From Pandoraea horticolens (GTDB lineage Bacteria > Pseudomonadota > Gammaproteobacteria > Burkholderiales > Burkholderiaceae): 64,000 nt of DNA. The stretch is from assembly GCF_902459555.1 (NCBI RefSeq), contig NZ_CABPSM010000006.1, positions 267,078 to 331,077 of the forward strand, read 5' to 3'. Under the pieces are notes generated by a model, which did not search any database, was not told where the DNA came from, and saw only the letters and a list, made by a program, of their open reading frames with translations. The translations under genes were made by a program, and so were the position numbers. Of the stretch, positions 49,766-57,840 are shown one piece after another. The number at the start of each line of letters is the position of its first letter. Within the stretch, counting starts at the first letter, position 1.

Positions 49766-50655
49766 TTAGTCCCGGTCGGAAGTAGAAATTTCCGGCTTCG
49801 GGGTTCCGTCTGTCGGGGCGCGCTGCCGCGCCCGACGGGCGAATTCGGCGGGTGTCTCCCACTGCAATGCGGAGTGGGGACGGCTCTCGTTATAGTACTG
49901 CCGCCAAGCGGCGATTTTGCCTCGGGCGTCGTCCAGCGACAAGAACCAATGCTCGTTCAGACATTCTTGTCGGAAGCGTCCGTTGAAGCTCTCGACCTTG
50001 GCGTTGTCGGTGGGTGTTCCCGGTCGACTGAAATCGAGTTCGACGCCGTTTTCATAAGCCCACCGATCCATCGCTTTCGAGATAAATTCGCTGCCATTAT
50101 CGACTTTTATCGTCTGCGGCACACCGCGCTCGGCCACAATCATCGTCAGGACTCGCACGACGTCCTCCCCCTTCAAGCTCTGCCCGACATCGATGGCCAA
50201 ACTCTCCCGCGTGTAATTGTCGACCACTGTCAGAGCACGTAAGCGTCTACCGTCAAACAATGCGTCGGAGACGAAGTCCATGCTCCATATCTCATTGATG
50301 GCCGTGACGATGCTCTTGGGTTGGCGCACCCGCGCTGATTTGTTTCGCTTTGGCCGCTTATGCCGCAGCGATAAGCCCTCGGCTCGATAGAGCCGATAGA
50401 CCCGTTTGTGGTTGTCCTGCCAGCCTTCTCGCTGCAACATCACGTGCACTCGGCGATAGCCGTAATGTACGCGAGTCGCGGCAATCTCTTTGATGCGCGC
50501 AAGCAATGCCGACGAGTCCCGAGCTACCGATTGGTATCCGTACAGTGACCTCGACATGCGAAATAGCGCGCACACTTTGGTCAGGCTTGCCCGATACCGA
50601 TCACGCAACTCGTCGATCAGTGCCCGTTTGCGAGAAGGCTTCAGAGCTTTTTTGC
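49766..50655 (-). pseudogene. IS3-family transposase OrfB (IS407 group), cut off from OrfA
   Basis: The reading frame covers nearly all of OrfB: KKALKPSRKRALIDELRDRY, GYRRVHVMLQREGW, and the DDE residues in WSMDFVSD, KVDNGSEF and VESFNGRFRQE. The end TPAEFARRARQ is normal. The upstream part of the frame, above about 50655, is antisense IS110 sequence, so the natural OrfAB frameshift product cannot be made. It is likely inactive on its own. Confidence 0.8.
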
Positions 50656-51107
50656 GTGAACTTGACGGTCGAATCTCCGGTTTTGACAAGCGCATTGATG
50701 CTGTCTTCAAGGCCAGTGAAACATGCCAGCGCATCGCGAAGATCGAAGGCGTCGGCCCGAAAACAGCCACCGCCATTGTGGCCGCTGTCTCGGACCCTAA
50801 AGACTTCAAAAACGGGCGTCATTTCTCCGCATGGCTGGGCTTGGTGCCTCGCCAGTGCTCAAGCGGCGACAAAACGAGACTCCAGGGAATCAGCAAACGC
50901 GGTGATCGACATCTGCGAACACTACTGATTCATGGCGCACGAGCGGTACTGCGAACTGCCCCCACCAAACAGGATAGGAAGCATGCTTGGGCTTTGGCGC
51001 TTCAAGAGCGGCGTGGCGCAAATCGTGCGATCGTCGCAATGGCCAACAAGATGGCTCGTACCATCTGGGCCATACTCGCCTCAGGTCAGCCTTACCGTCC
51101 TGCGTGA
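50656..51107 (+). pseudogene. IS110-family transposase, C-terminal half
   Basis: The frame contains the IS110 C-terminal (transposase 20) domain: RIAKIEGVGPKTATAIVAAV, FSAWLGLVPRQCSSGDKTRL, GISKRGDRHLRTLLIHGARA, with the conserved Ser region. The N-terminal DEDD catalytic domain is missing; upstream is antisense IS3 orfB. The corresponding N-terminal half of an IS110 gene lies at 57468-57838 on the same strand. About 230 bp of 3' flank (to about 51335) probably belong to the same element. Confidence 0.8.
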
Positions 51108-51337
51108 CCTAACCTCTACCAACGATGCGTTGATGACTGACAGTGGCACACCGGTCGATCCGGCGAACAGGGAACCTGATTTTTATAACGGCCCTTGATG
51201 TCTTCCAGTTGTTGAGGCCTGTTCGTGCGGATTTCCACTTAGGCGCAGGGCTTACCCATGACGCCGGATATATGTACGCAATCGACTTCCGTGCTATCAA
51301 AACATCAACTTGCTATCCAGGGTAGTCCATATATGTA

Positions 51338-51452
51338 GAACGTCGCCTCGCTGATTCCCAGCTTACGGCACACCTCTTCGACCTTCGTACCTAGCTCCAC
51401 CTGCTTCAAGGCAAACGCGATCTGTGCTTCCGTGAACTTGCTCGTCTTCATG
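51338..51452 (-). pseudogene. IS3-family OrfA (IS407 group), first 38 codons
   Basis: From the ATG at 51452 the minus strand reads MKTSKFTEAQIAFALKQVEL, then GTKVEEVCRKLGISEATFY, the typical N-terminal helix-turn-helix of IS407-group OrfA. The frame then leaves the family at the junction with the inserted IS110 sequence. Not functional. Confidence 0.8.
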
Positions 51453-51531
51453 GCATGTCTTCCGTTTCAAACTCTCAAAATCATGCCGGATTTTCTATTT
51501 TTCAGCGGTACTGTTTTCTGGGGTAGGGTCA

Positions 51532-51816
51532 ATTTTGATAATTCCCGGAAAGTTCCGATCAAATATCAAAGAGGGCCCTACTTTCAGGAAGATTTCCGGT
51601 GGAATGTGGATTGATGTAAACGCATCCGTGTTGAAAGTTAATTTTCACGGGAAAATCACGAAATTATCATTTTTACTTCATCGAATCGATGATTACGGTA
51701 CCTAATATAGAGGCAACGCAGAAAGTAAATTATCGACGTTTAACCCGGTGGTGTACCAATAGGGAAAATCAACAAATTCCAAACTGATTTTTAGTGAGGA
51801 ATTCCAAAAAACAAGA
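51532..51816. other. AT-rich gene-free stretch before the peptide genes
   Basis: No gene seen. It is distinctly AT-rich compared with the rest of the window, and presumably contains the promoter of the peptide genes. Confidence 0.5.
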
Positions 51817-51871
51817 GCAGTAGGCGCCGCTAAATATGGCGGTATTCATTGGTTTGATAAAGGAGCATCGT

Positions 51872-52111
51872 ATGCGTACTCTTTCTCTCCATGAAGTGGA
51901 ACTTGTTTCTGGTGCAAGCGTTGGCGACGCTGTTGCTATAGGCACGGTGCCGGGCTGGGGTATCGGCGCAAGCATAGGTGGCCTTGGCGGCCTCATAATT
52001 GGCGGCCCAATTGGTGCTGCAGGTGGTGCAGCTATCGGATCGGTGGCAGGAACAGTGATCGGTGGGGTAATTGGCGGGGTAGGTTCGCTTTTTGAGTGGT
52101 GGGGTAAGTAA
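51872..52111 (+). CDS. Double-glycine-leader peptide 1 (colicin V/class II microcin-like)
   Basis: A 79-residue precursor. The leader MRTLSLHEVELVSGA closely follows the colicin V leader pattern MRTLTLNELDSVSGG, with GA at the cleavage site. The mature part is Gly/Ala-rich and hydrophobic with repeated GxxxG (GIGASIGGLGGLIIGGPIG), no cysteine, ending FEWWGK, like pore-forming class IIb bacteriocins or microcin V. AAAGGAG sits nine bases before the ATG. Processing would need a peptidase-containing ABC exporter, which is not in the window, nor is an immunity gene visible. Product inferred to be an exported antibacterial or signalling peptide. Confidence 0.75.
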   Translation: MRTLSLHEVELVSGASVGDAVAIGTVPGWGIGASIGGLGGLIIGGPIGAAGGAAIGSVAGTVIGGVIGGVGSLFEWWGK

Positions 52112-52218
52112 TTTTTCCGACAACCCAGCCCAACTAACTGTATTTACAGTAGGCGAATCTAAGAAGTAGGCGCTGCTAAAGATGGCGGCATTCATTGGCT
52201 TAAATAAAGGAGCATTGT

Positions 52219-52458
52219 ATGCGCACTCTTTCTCTCCATGAAGTTGAACTTGTTTCTGGTGCAGGCGTTACTGACTTTATTGATGAAGGCATGGTGTCGG
52301 GCGCGATGATGGGTGGAGGCATAGCTAGCTTTGTCGGCTTAGGAATTGGCGGCCCAATTGGTGCCGTCGCTGGTCTCGCCGTTGGTGCCGCTATCGGATC
52401 GGCGGCAGGAACGGTGATCGGTGGAGCAATTGGCGGGGTGGTTTCGCTTTTCGAGTAG
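52219..52458 (+). CDS. Double-glycine-leader peptide 2 (colicin V/class II microcin-like)
   Basis: A 79-residue paralogue of the preceding gene with the same leader MRTLSLHEVELVSGA and an equal AAAGGAG site. The mature part starts GVTDFIDEGMVSGAMMGGGI and shares the second half (GAAIGSAAGTVIGGAIGGVV). It ends FE where the first copy continues WWGK: the TGG codon is TAG here, so the aromatic/basic tail is lost. The pair could act as a two-peptide bacteriocin or this copy may be decaying. No exporter or immunity gene is adjacent. Confidence 0.72.
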   Translation: MRTLSLHEVELVSGAGVTDFIDEGMVSGAMMGGGIASFVGLGIGGPIGAVAGLAVGAAIGSAAGTVIGGAIGGVVSLFE

Positions 52459-52559
52459 TGGGGGTAAGTAACTTTTTCGACACCCCAGCCCAACTAACTG
52501 TATTTACAGTGGGTGAATCTAAGAAGCCCTCGCGCGAAAAAGGCTGACTGTACTGAAAG

Positions 52560-52609
52560 GTGGCTCAGATTTACTTTGCGCGAAGTGGCTCAGTATTACT
52601 TTGCGCGCA
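52560..52609. repeat. Two adjacent 25-bp direct repeats
   Basis: GTGGCTCAGATTTACTTTGC and GTGGCTCAGTATTACTTTGC, each continuing GCG, follow each other without a gap at 52560-52584 and 52585-52609. Multiple short terminal repeats of this kind occur at ends of IS21-family elements; no IS21 genes remain here. Confidence 0.6.
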
Positions 52610-52950
52610 ACAACGTATCCAGCAGCGTCGGTGTGTAGCGCCGAAGTTGGGTGAAGCCGTCGCCGACCAAGGCTAGAAAATCGAAGTCCTCCGGTCGAGC
52701 CAACGCCTCCGCTTCGTTAATGCTGTCGCTGAACGCATCCCATGGGATGATCGACTCAATGGCGGCGAACGGATCACCGCCCGACTGCTCGGCTTCCAGT
52801 AAGGCGCGGCCGATTCGAGAGTAAAGCCGAACCTTGGCGTTGATTGCCTTGCCCGACTGCTGGAAGCGGTCCGCATGGTTGCGCCTGGCCCTGCGCGAGA
52901 AGCCGAACACAGCGACATCGATACGCTTGCTGTCGAGGGGGGAGATGGAT
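52599..52950 (-). pseudogene. Tn3-family transposase (TnpA) internal fragment
   Basis: About 117 codons match the middle of Tn3-type Tnp[77 protein letters not shown]. The upstream end is cut by the IS2-group element at 52951 and the downstream end stops in the direct repeats. A different part of a Tn3 transposase lies at 57841-58135. Not functional. Confidence 0.8.
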
Positions 52951-52981
52951 TGGAGTTGCCCCTGTAATTCCGGACACAGCA

Positions 52982-53884
52982 TCACACTAAAGTTGCTGAA
53001 TCCATCGCGCGGCGAAACGCTCGTGGCGAGCGATATTTCAACGCGCTATGGGGATGCTTCTCGTTGTAATGCTCGAAGACGATAACCAGGTTGCGTGCCG
53101 CAGTCGCCGCATCCGGTTTCGGCATGAAGGCCACGTAATCGCGTTTCATCGTTTTTACGAAGCTCTCGGCCATGCCGTTACTTTGCGGGCTGCGCACGGG
53201 CGTGGTCAATGGCTTCAGACCGATATCCACGGCAAACCGGCGTGTCTCGTCGGCCGTATAGCCCGAGCCGTTGTCGCTCAACCATTCGATTTCGGATGGC
53301 GTATGCAAGGCAGCACCGAAGCGATTTTCTACCGCCGCCAGCATCACGTCGCGCACGATGTCACCGCTGTGGCCTGCCGTCGTAGCGGCCCAGCTCATCG
53401 CTTCGCGGTCGCAGCAGTCCAGCGCGAACGTCACACGCAACGGCTCGCCGTTGTCGCACCGGAACTGGAAGCCGTCCGAACACCAACGCTGGTTGCTGCG
53501 CGCCACGGCCACCTTGCCGTCGTGTCGCCGCTGCGGACGGGGTGGCGCAGGACGCCGCTCCATCAGCAGACCATGAGTGCTCATGACGCGATAGATGCGT
53601 TTTGCATTGAACACCTGCAGCCCAATGGCTTGTCGTTCTTCGCGCAGCATGCCCCAGACACGACGATAGCCGTAGCTCGGCAAATTTCCAATAATCCGGC
53701 GGATTTCCTCCACCACCGGCGCATCAGCGGTTTGCCTGGACTTCCGACCATCCTGCCAGTCTGCAGGACGCGCAAGCAGTGCCGAAACGTTCGAGCGCGA
53801 CACACCGAGAACTTCGCAGACCCGTTTCACTGCTCGTCGCCCGGCAACAATGGCGCGTGCGCGATCCTTTTTTTGCTCGGCCAT
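52982..53884 (-). CDS. IS2-group transposase OrfB
   Basis: About 300 residues starting [20 protein letters not shown]. The integrase core contains the DDE residues ([23 protein letters not shown], and the Glu in [14 protein letters not shown]) and the usual end [20 protein letters not shown]. An open frame continues to 53968, consistent with production as an OrfAB fusion by -1 frameshifting at the A7 run (53868-53874), the established mechanism for this group. Catalyses copy-out transposition of the element. Confidence 0.9.
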   Translation of the reverse strand: MAEQKKDRARAIVAGRRAVKRVCEVLGVSRSNVSALLARPADWQDGRKSRQTADAPVVEEIRRIIGNLPSYGYRRVWGMLREERQAIGLQVFNAKRIYRVMSTHGLLMERRPAPPRPQRRHDGKVAVARSNQRWCSDGFQFRCDNGEPLRVTFALDCCDREAMSWAATTAGHSGDIVRDVMLAAVENRFGAALHTPSEIEWLSDNGSGYTADETRRFAVDIGLKPLTTPVRSPQSNGMAESFVKTMKRDYVAFMPKPDAATAARNLVIVFEHYNEKHPHSALKYRSPRAFRRAMDSATLV

Positions 53885-54221
53885 ATTCAACTGCTTCGCG
53901 GAGAATCTCGTTCTCCACAACCTTCTTGCCGAGCATCCGTTGCAGCTCACGAATCTGTTTGAGCGCATCGGCCAGTTCCGACGCCGGAACCACTTCCTCT
54001 CCAGCTTTGACCGCCGACAGGCTTCCGCCTTGGTACAGCTTGCGCCAGTGGAACAACTGGTTCGGATTCACGCCGTGCTGCCGAGCCACCAGCGAAACGG
54101 TCTTCCCCGGCTCGAGGCTCTCGCGAACCATTGCCATTTTCTGTTCCGCCGTCCAGCGCCGCCGACGCTCAGGGCCCGTCAACACATCCATCATTTCCTG
54201 CCGGGTGTTAGTCAAAAACAC
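53724..54221 (-). CDS. IS2-group transposase OrfA
   Basis: The N-terminal helix-turn-helix is [20 protein letters not shown] and [20 protein letters not shown], followed by the leucine-zipper-like segment [20 protein letters not shown] that multimerises these proteins. The meaningful part ends near YGRAKKGS at the frameshift site; beyond that the frame runs antisense-like to the stop. An ATG at 54191 is an alternative start. It regulates and, as OrfAB, directs transposition. Confidence 0.85.
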   Translation of the reverse strand: MFLTNTRQEMMDVLTGPERRRRWTAEQKMAMVRESLEPGKTVSLVARQHGVNPNQLFHWRKLYQGGSLSAVKAGEEVVPASELADALKQIRELQRMLGKKVVENEILREAVEYGRAKKGSRTRHCCRATSSETGLRSSRCVALERFGTACASCRLAGWSEVQANR

Positions 54222-54308
54222 AGTCTTATGCCTACCCGTTATTTTAAGTGGGAGACTGTGTCCGGTGTTTCAGGAAGCTACTCCATCGACATCCTGTTGT
54301 CCGTGATG

Positions 54309-57137
54309 TTAGTGAGCAGCGCGAAGCGCGCGTGCCGCCGAGCGGATGCGTTTCGCGGCATCTCGCGCCGTATCGGAAACGTTCGTCCAGTCGTGGTGCC
54401 ACCGTTCTATGACCTGTGCGGCGTCAGCAAGCGTACGCGATGCAACTACGTCACGTATTTCGTCCACCACATCATCCCACCACTCGGCAGACTCGGCGTC
54501 GCTCGCGCGAGGATCGATCGCAGTGCGGTAGATCGCTTTCGCGCGATCGACACTCAGTGAAGGTGTCATGGCATTTTCCGACCAGACTGTCCGCGTGCCA
54601 GCCTTGCGGAGCCGGTTCTCGCCGAACGGGGTGAGGCTGCCGTCGGCACGAAGGTAATGTCGCAGTGCCGTAGCCGGGACATTGTCCCGCCTAGCCACGC
54701 CGTCAAGCCCCCCCGCCTTGTCAATCCCTTGCTTGCCGAGGCACTGCCACGCCCGCAACATCTCGGGGGTGATGTCCGCGCCCGGCGGGTTGAGCCGGTC
54801 CTCGGCGGGCTTCGTCAACTTGCCGTCTGCACGCAGGTAATTTTTCAGCGCGCCAGACGCGACGCCGTACTGCCTAGCCACGCCGTCAAGTCCCCCCGCC
54901 TCATCAATCCCTTGCTTGCCGAGACGCTGCCACGCTCGCAACATCTCGAGGGTGATGTCCGTGCCAGGCGGGTTGAGCCGGTCCTCGGCGCGCTTCGTCA
55001 GCGTGCCGTCTGCGCGCAGATAATGTTTCAGCGCACCAGACGCGACGCCGTACTGTTTGGCTACGCCGTCAAGTCCCACCGCCTCATCAATCCCTTGCTT
55101 GCCGAGATGCTGCCACTCCCGCAACATCTCGAGGGTGATGTCCGTGCCAGGCGGGTTGAGCCGGTCCTCGGCACGCTTCGTCAACGTGCCGTCTGCATGA
55201 AGGTAATTTTTCAGTGTGCCGGACACGACGCCGTACTGCATGGCCACGCCGTCAAGCCCGCCCGCCTCATCAATCCCTTGCTTGCCGAGACGCTGCCACG
55301 CTCGCAACATCTCGAGAGTGATGTCCGTGCCAGGCGGGTTGAGCCGATCCTCGGCGGGCTTCGTCAACGTGCCGTCTGCACGCAGGTAATTTTTCAGCGC
55401 GCCAGACGCGACGCCGTACTGGCTGGCCACGCCGTCAAGCCCCCCCGCCTCATCAATCCCTTGCTTGCCGAGACGCTGCCACTTCCGCAACATCTCGAGG
55501 GTGATGTCCGTGCCAGGCGGGTTGAGCCGGTCCTCGGCGGGCTTCGTCAGTGTGCCGTCTGCACGCAGATAATGTTTCAGCGTGTTGGACGCGACGCCGT
55601 ACTGTTTGGCTACGCCGTCAAGCCCCCCCGCCTCGTCTATCCCTTGCTTGCCGAGATGCTGCCACTCCCGCAACATCTCGAGGGTGATGTCCGTGCCAGG
55701 CGGGTTGAGCCGGTCCTCGGCGGGCTTCGTCAGCGTGCCGTCTGCACGCAGATAATGTTTCAGCGTGTTGGACGCGACGCCGTAATGCCTAGCCACGCCA
55801 TCAAGCCCCCCCACCTCATCTATCCCTTGCTTGCCGAAGTGCTGGCACTCCCGCAACATCTCGAGGGTGACGTCTGTGCCAGGCGGGTTGAGCCGGTCCT
55901 CGGCGCGCTTCGTTAGCGTGCCGTCCGCACGCAGATAATTTCTCAGCGCGACAGACGCGACGCCGTACTGCCTGGCCACGCCGTCAAGTCCCCCCGCCTC
56001 ATCAATCCCTTGCTTGCCGAGACGCTGCCACTTCCGCAACATCTCGACGGTGACTTCCGTGCCAGGCGGGTTGAGCCGGTCCTCGGCGCGCTTCGTCAGC
56101 GTGCCGTCTGCGCGCAGGTAGATTTTCAGCGCACCAGACGCGACGCCGTACTGTTTGGCTACGCCGTCAAGCCCGCCCGCCTCATCAATCCCTTGCTTGC
56201 CGAGACGCTGCCATTCCCGCAACATCTCGGTAGTGACCATCGCTCTCCCACGCCCCGTGCCAGTTTCTTTGCGGAGGATTCGGGTTGGCGGAGGCATTAA
56301 ATCAGCGTCGCTGCTACTGCCTGCGTTCTGTGGCGCCACACGCTTTCGATCGCTGCCGCTGGCATGCAGCCCCTGAGTTTCGGGGTGCAGCGATCGTTGG
56401 CCTGAGGTCGGCGGCATGCCAGAGAACGCATCGGTATGCAAAGCCAATTCGTCCTCCAGGTCCAGCACCCCTTCGAGTATTGCAGCTGTTGAGGGGCGAG
56501 ACGGGTGTTGAAGCGGACTCGGCGACATGCCAGACAACGCACCGGCACGCGACGCCGGTACCCCTTGCATATCCAGTATCGCGTCAAGTATTGCTGCTGT
56601 TGGGGGGCGAGATGGATGTTGAAGCGGACTCGGCGGCATGCCAGAGAAAGAGAACGCATCGGTATGCGACGCCGGTACCCCTTGCATATCCAGCACCGCG
56701 TCAAGTATTACTGCTGTTGGGGGGCGAGATGGATGTTGAAGCGGACTCGGCGGCATGCCAGAGAAAGAGAACGCATCGGTATGCGACGCCGGTACCCCTT
56801 GCATGTCCAGCACCGCGTCAAGTATTACTGCTGTTGGGGGGCGAGATGGATGTTGAAGTGGACTCGGCGGCATGCCAGAGAAAGAGGACGCATCGGTATG
56901 CGACGCCGGTACCCCTTGCATGTCCAGCACTGCGTCAAGTATTGCTGGTGTTGCGGAGGAAGGTGGGCGTTCCGGCCAACTCGACGGCATGCCGAATGAC
57001 TCACCGGCCTGATACACCGCACGCACGCTGGCGGTCAGCGTCGGCGGCTGCTGTGCGCTTTGTCGGGGTGGTGTTGAGGTTGATGCAGCCACTGAGGGCT
57101 GGAGGCACTGAGCCTGTGCGCCGGAAATGGGAAGCAT
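54309..57137 (-). CDS. Tandem helix-turn-helix repeat protein B (9 repeats)
   Basis: The longest paralogue, 942 residues. Residues 1-300 are Pro/Ser/His-rich with five 39-residue repeats (ILDAVLDMQGVPASHTDAFS) and the basic cluster DRKRVAPQ. Residues 301-849 are nine 61-residue units with the core GVARQYGVASGALKNYL; the ninth is divergent (RRDNVPATALRHYL). A C-terminal region of about 93 residues follows (SLSVDRAKAIYRTAID, EWWDDVVDEIRDVVASRTLA), charged and helical, present only here. B exceeds A in its N-terminus by exactly three 39-residue units. No signal peptide, membrane helix or enzyme motif. I infer a sequence-specific DNA-binding protein with an unknown effector or oligomerisation tail. 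It is the best candidate for the complete family form. Confidence 0.8.
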   Translation of the reverse strand: MLPISGAQAQCLQPSVAASTSTPPRQSAQQPPTLTASVRAVYQAGESFGMPSSWPERPPSSATPAILDAVLDMQGVPASHTDASSFSGMPPSPLQHPSRPPTAVILDAVLDMQGVPASHTDAFSFSGMPPSPLQHPSRPPTAVILDAVLDMQGVPASHTDAFSFSGMPPSPLQHPSRPPTAAILDAILDMQGVPASRAGALSGMSPSPLQHPSRPSTAAILEGVLDLEDELALHTDAFSGMPPTSGQRSLHPETQGLHASGSDRKRVAPQNAGSSSDADLMPPPTRILRKETGTGRGRAMVTTEMLREWQRLGKQGIDEAGGLDGVAKQYGVASGALKIYLRADGTLTKRAEDRLNPPGTEVTVEMLRKWQRLGKQGIDEAGGLDGVARQYGVASVALRNYLRADGTLTKRAEDRLNPPGTDVTLEMLRECQHFGKQGIDEVGGLDGVARHYGVASNTLKHYLRADGTLTKPAEDRLNPPGTDITLEMLREWQHLGKQGIDEAGGLDGVAKQYGVASNTLKHYLRADGTLTKPAEDRLNPPGTDITLEMLRKWQRLGKQGIDEAGGLDGVASQYGVASGALKNYLRADGTLTKPAEDRLNPPGTDITLEMLRAWQRLGKQGIDEAGGLDGVAMQYGVVSGTLKNYLHADGTLTKRAEDRLNPPGTDITLEMLREWQHLGKQGIDEAVGLDGVAKQYGVASGALKHYLRADGTLTKRAEDRLNPPGTDITLEMLRAWQRLGKQGIDEAGGLDGVARQYGVASGALKNYLRADGKLTKPAEDRLNPPGADITPEMLRAWQCLGKQGIDKAGGLDGVARRDNVPATALRHYLRADGSLTPFGENRLRKAGTRTVWSENAMTPSLSVDRAKAIYRTAIDPRASDAESAEWWDDVVDEIRDVVASRTLADAAQVIERWHHDWTNVSDTARDAAKRIRSAARALRAAH
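54591..56237 (-). repeat. Nine tandem 183-bp repeats in protein B
   Basis: Exact 183-bp spacing throughout. Residue pairs at positions 35 and 39, in protein order, are GI, VN, NH, NH, GN, GN, GH, GN, TH; position 28 is K, R, R, K, S, M, K, R, R. Secondary variation is at positions 8 (E/K/A) and 11 (R/H/C). Confidence 0.92.
56410..56965 (-). repeat. 117-bp repeats in the N-terminal region of protein B
   Basis: Five copies of a 39-codon unit centred on ILDAVLDMQGVPASHTDAF; the middle three are almost identical in DNA, spaced exactly 117 bp. Proteins A and C have two copies each. Confidence 0.85.
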
Positions 57138-57467
57138 GGCGTTGCCTGATAGAAGTTCTTGTTCGCGATGTGCCCGCCATCGCCAGATGGCCCATTGCGG
57201 GCAGTCTCACTGTTACATAAGCTCGCTATCGGCACTTGCATGAATCGCTCACCGGGGTGGCAAGGCGATCATACGCCGGTATTTTGAACTCCACTCCGGC
57301 TGACTGAGCGCCATCGTTGGTGTCAGTAAAATCGTCAGCATCCGCCATTCATCTGGTGAATGATATGAACGCCCCCCACCCATCGCTATGTGTCGCGTCG
57401 GTGGTCGGCGGCCGCCACTGAATAGAAATCGGTGATCATATTGGCCTACTCAGCCGGAGGTTCCGTC
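57138..57467. promoter_or_regulatory. Conserved upstream region of repeat gene B, then unassigned DNA
   Basis: 57138-57264 matches the region upstream of gene A and presumably carries the promoter. 57265-57467 shows no gene; its right part is probably the 5' flank of the IS110 remnant. Confidence 0.5.
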
Positions 57468-57838
57468 ATGACGCCTACGATCATGGGTGTTGACATTGCA
57501 AAAAACGTAATGCAGGTGCACTGGGTGGATCCGGAAACTGGCGAGATCGTGAACAGACCTATCAAGCGGGCAGCGTTTCTCGAATATTTTGCGAATCGTA
57601 AGCCTTGCCTCATTGGGATGGAGTCCTGCGGCGGATCCCAACACTGGGCACGGCGATTGATCGAAATGAGCCACCAAGTGAAGTTGATGCCAGCCAAATT
57701 CGTCAAAGCGTTCAACATCCGAAACAAGAACGATGCCGCCGATGCACGCGCCATCTGGATGGCGACACAGGTGGCGAGCAAGGAAGTTGCTGTAAAGACC
57801 GAGGCGCAGCAGGCAGTGCTCGCGTTGCATCGTATGGA
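57468..57838 (+). pseudogene. IS110-family transposase, N-terminal half
   Basis: From ATG 57468, preceded by CGGAGG, the frame reads the DEDD catalytic domain: IMGVDIAKNVMQVHWVDPET, CLIGMESCGGSQHWARRLIE, KFVKAFNIRNKNDAADARAI. It ends at ALHRM, where it fuses to antisense Tn3 sequence. The C-terminal domain is missing here; a matching C-terminal half lies at 50656-51107. Not functional. Confidence 0.85.
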
Positions 57839-57840
57839 AG

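Larger units (their letters stand above)
49750..51531 (-). mobile_element. IS3-family (IS407-group) element interrupted by half an IS110 element
   Basis: The outer ends match as inverted repeats: TGACCCTGACCCAGAA at 49750 and TGACCCTACCCCAGAA reading inward from 51531. Inside are orfB (minus strand), then the C-terminal half of an IS110 transposase (plus strand), then the first 38 codons of orfA (minus strand). Normal IS407-type elements are about 1.2 kb; this is 1.78 kb with the orfA/orfB junction replaced. No target duplication is seen. Confidence 0.75.
51817..52527 (+). repeat. Tandem duplication carrying the two peptide genes
   Basis: Two copies of about 350 bp (51817-52163 and 52164-52527) share the upstream GTAGGCG-CGCTAAA block, ribosome-binding site, coding region and a downstream block with the 14-bp palindrome ACTGTATTTACAGT. 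Coding parts diverge mostly in the centre. This is a gene duplication in place. Confidence 0.85.
52951..54285 (-). mobile_element. IS3-family IS2-group insertion sequence, apparently complete
   Basis: The ends match as inverted repeats beginning TGGAGT and sharing CCGGACACAG about 20 bp in, at 52951 and (reversed) 54285. Length is 1335 bp, normal for IS2-group elements. orfA and orfB are intact and overlap at an A7 slippery run. No 5-bp target duplication is seen, and the sequences on each side are unrelated, so flanking DNA has been rearranged since insertion. Confidence 0.85.

Noticed and set aside
52129..52160. LexA (SOS) box in the palindrome ACTGTATTTACAGT after each peptide gene
   Set aside because: LexA boxes need CTGT and ACAG eight bases apart; here only four separate them, and the palindrome lies downstream of the genes.
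54657..55916. A repetitive 419-codon open frame antisense to repeat gene B
   Set aside because: It repeats with the same 183-bp period only because the sense repeats do; similar frames occur antisense to A and C. Start signals and the conserved upstream region belong to the minus-strand genes.
54591..56237. CRISPR array
   Set aside because: Repeat period is 183 bp, units are almost identical along their whole length and in frame within a coding sequence; there are no unique spacers or cas genes.
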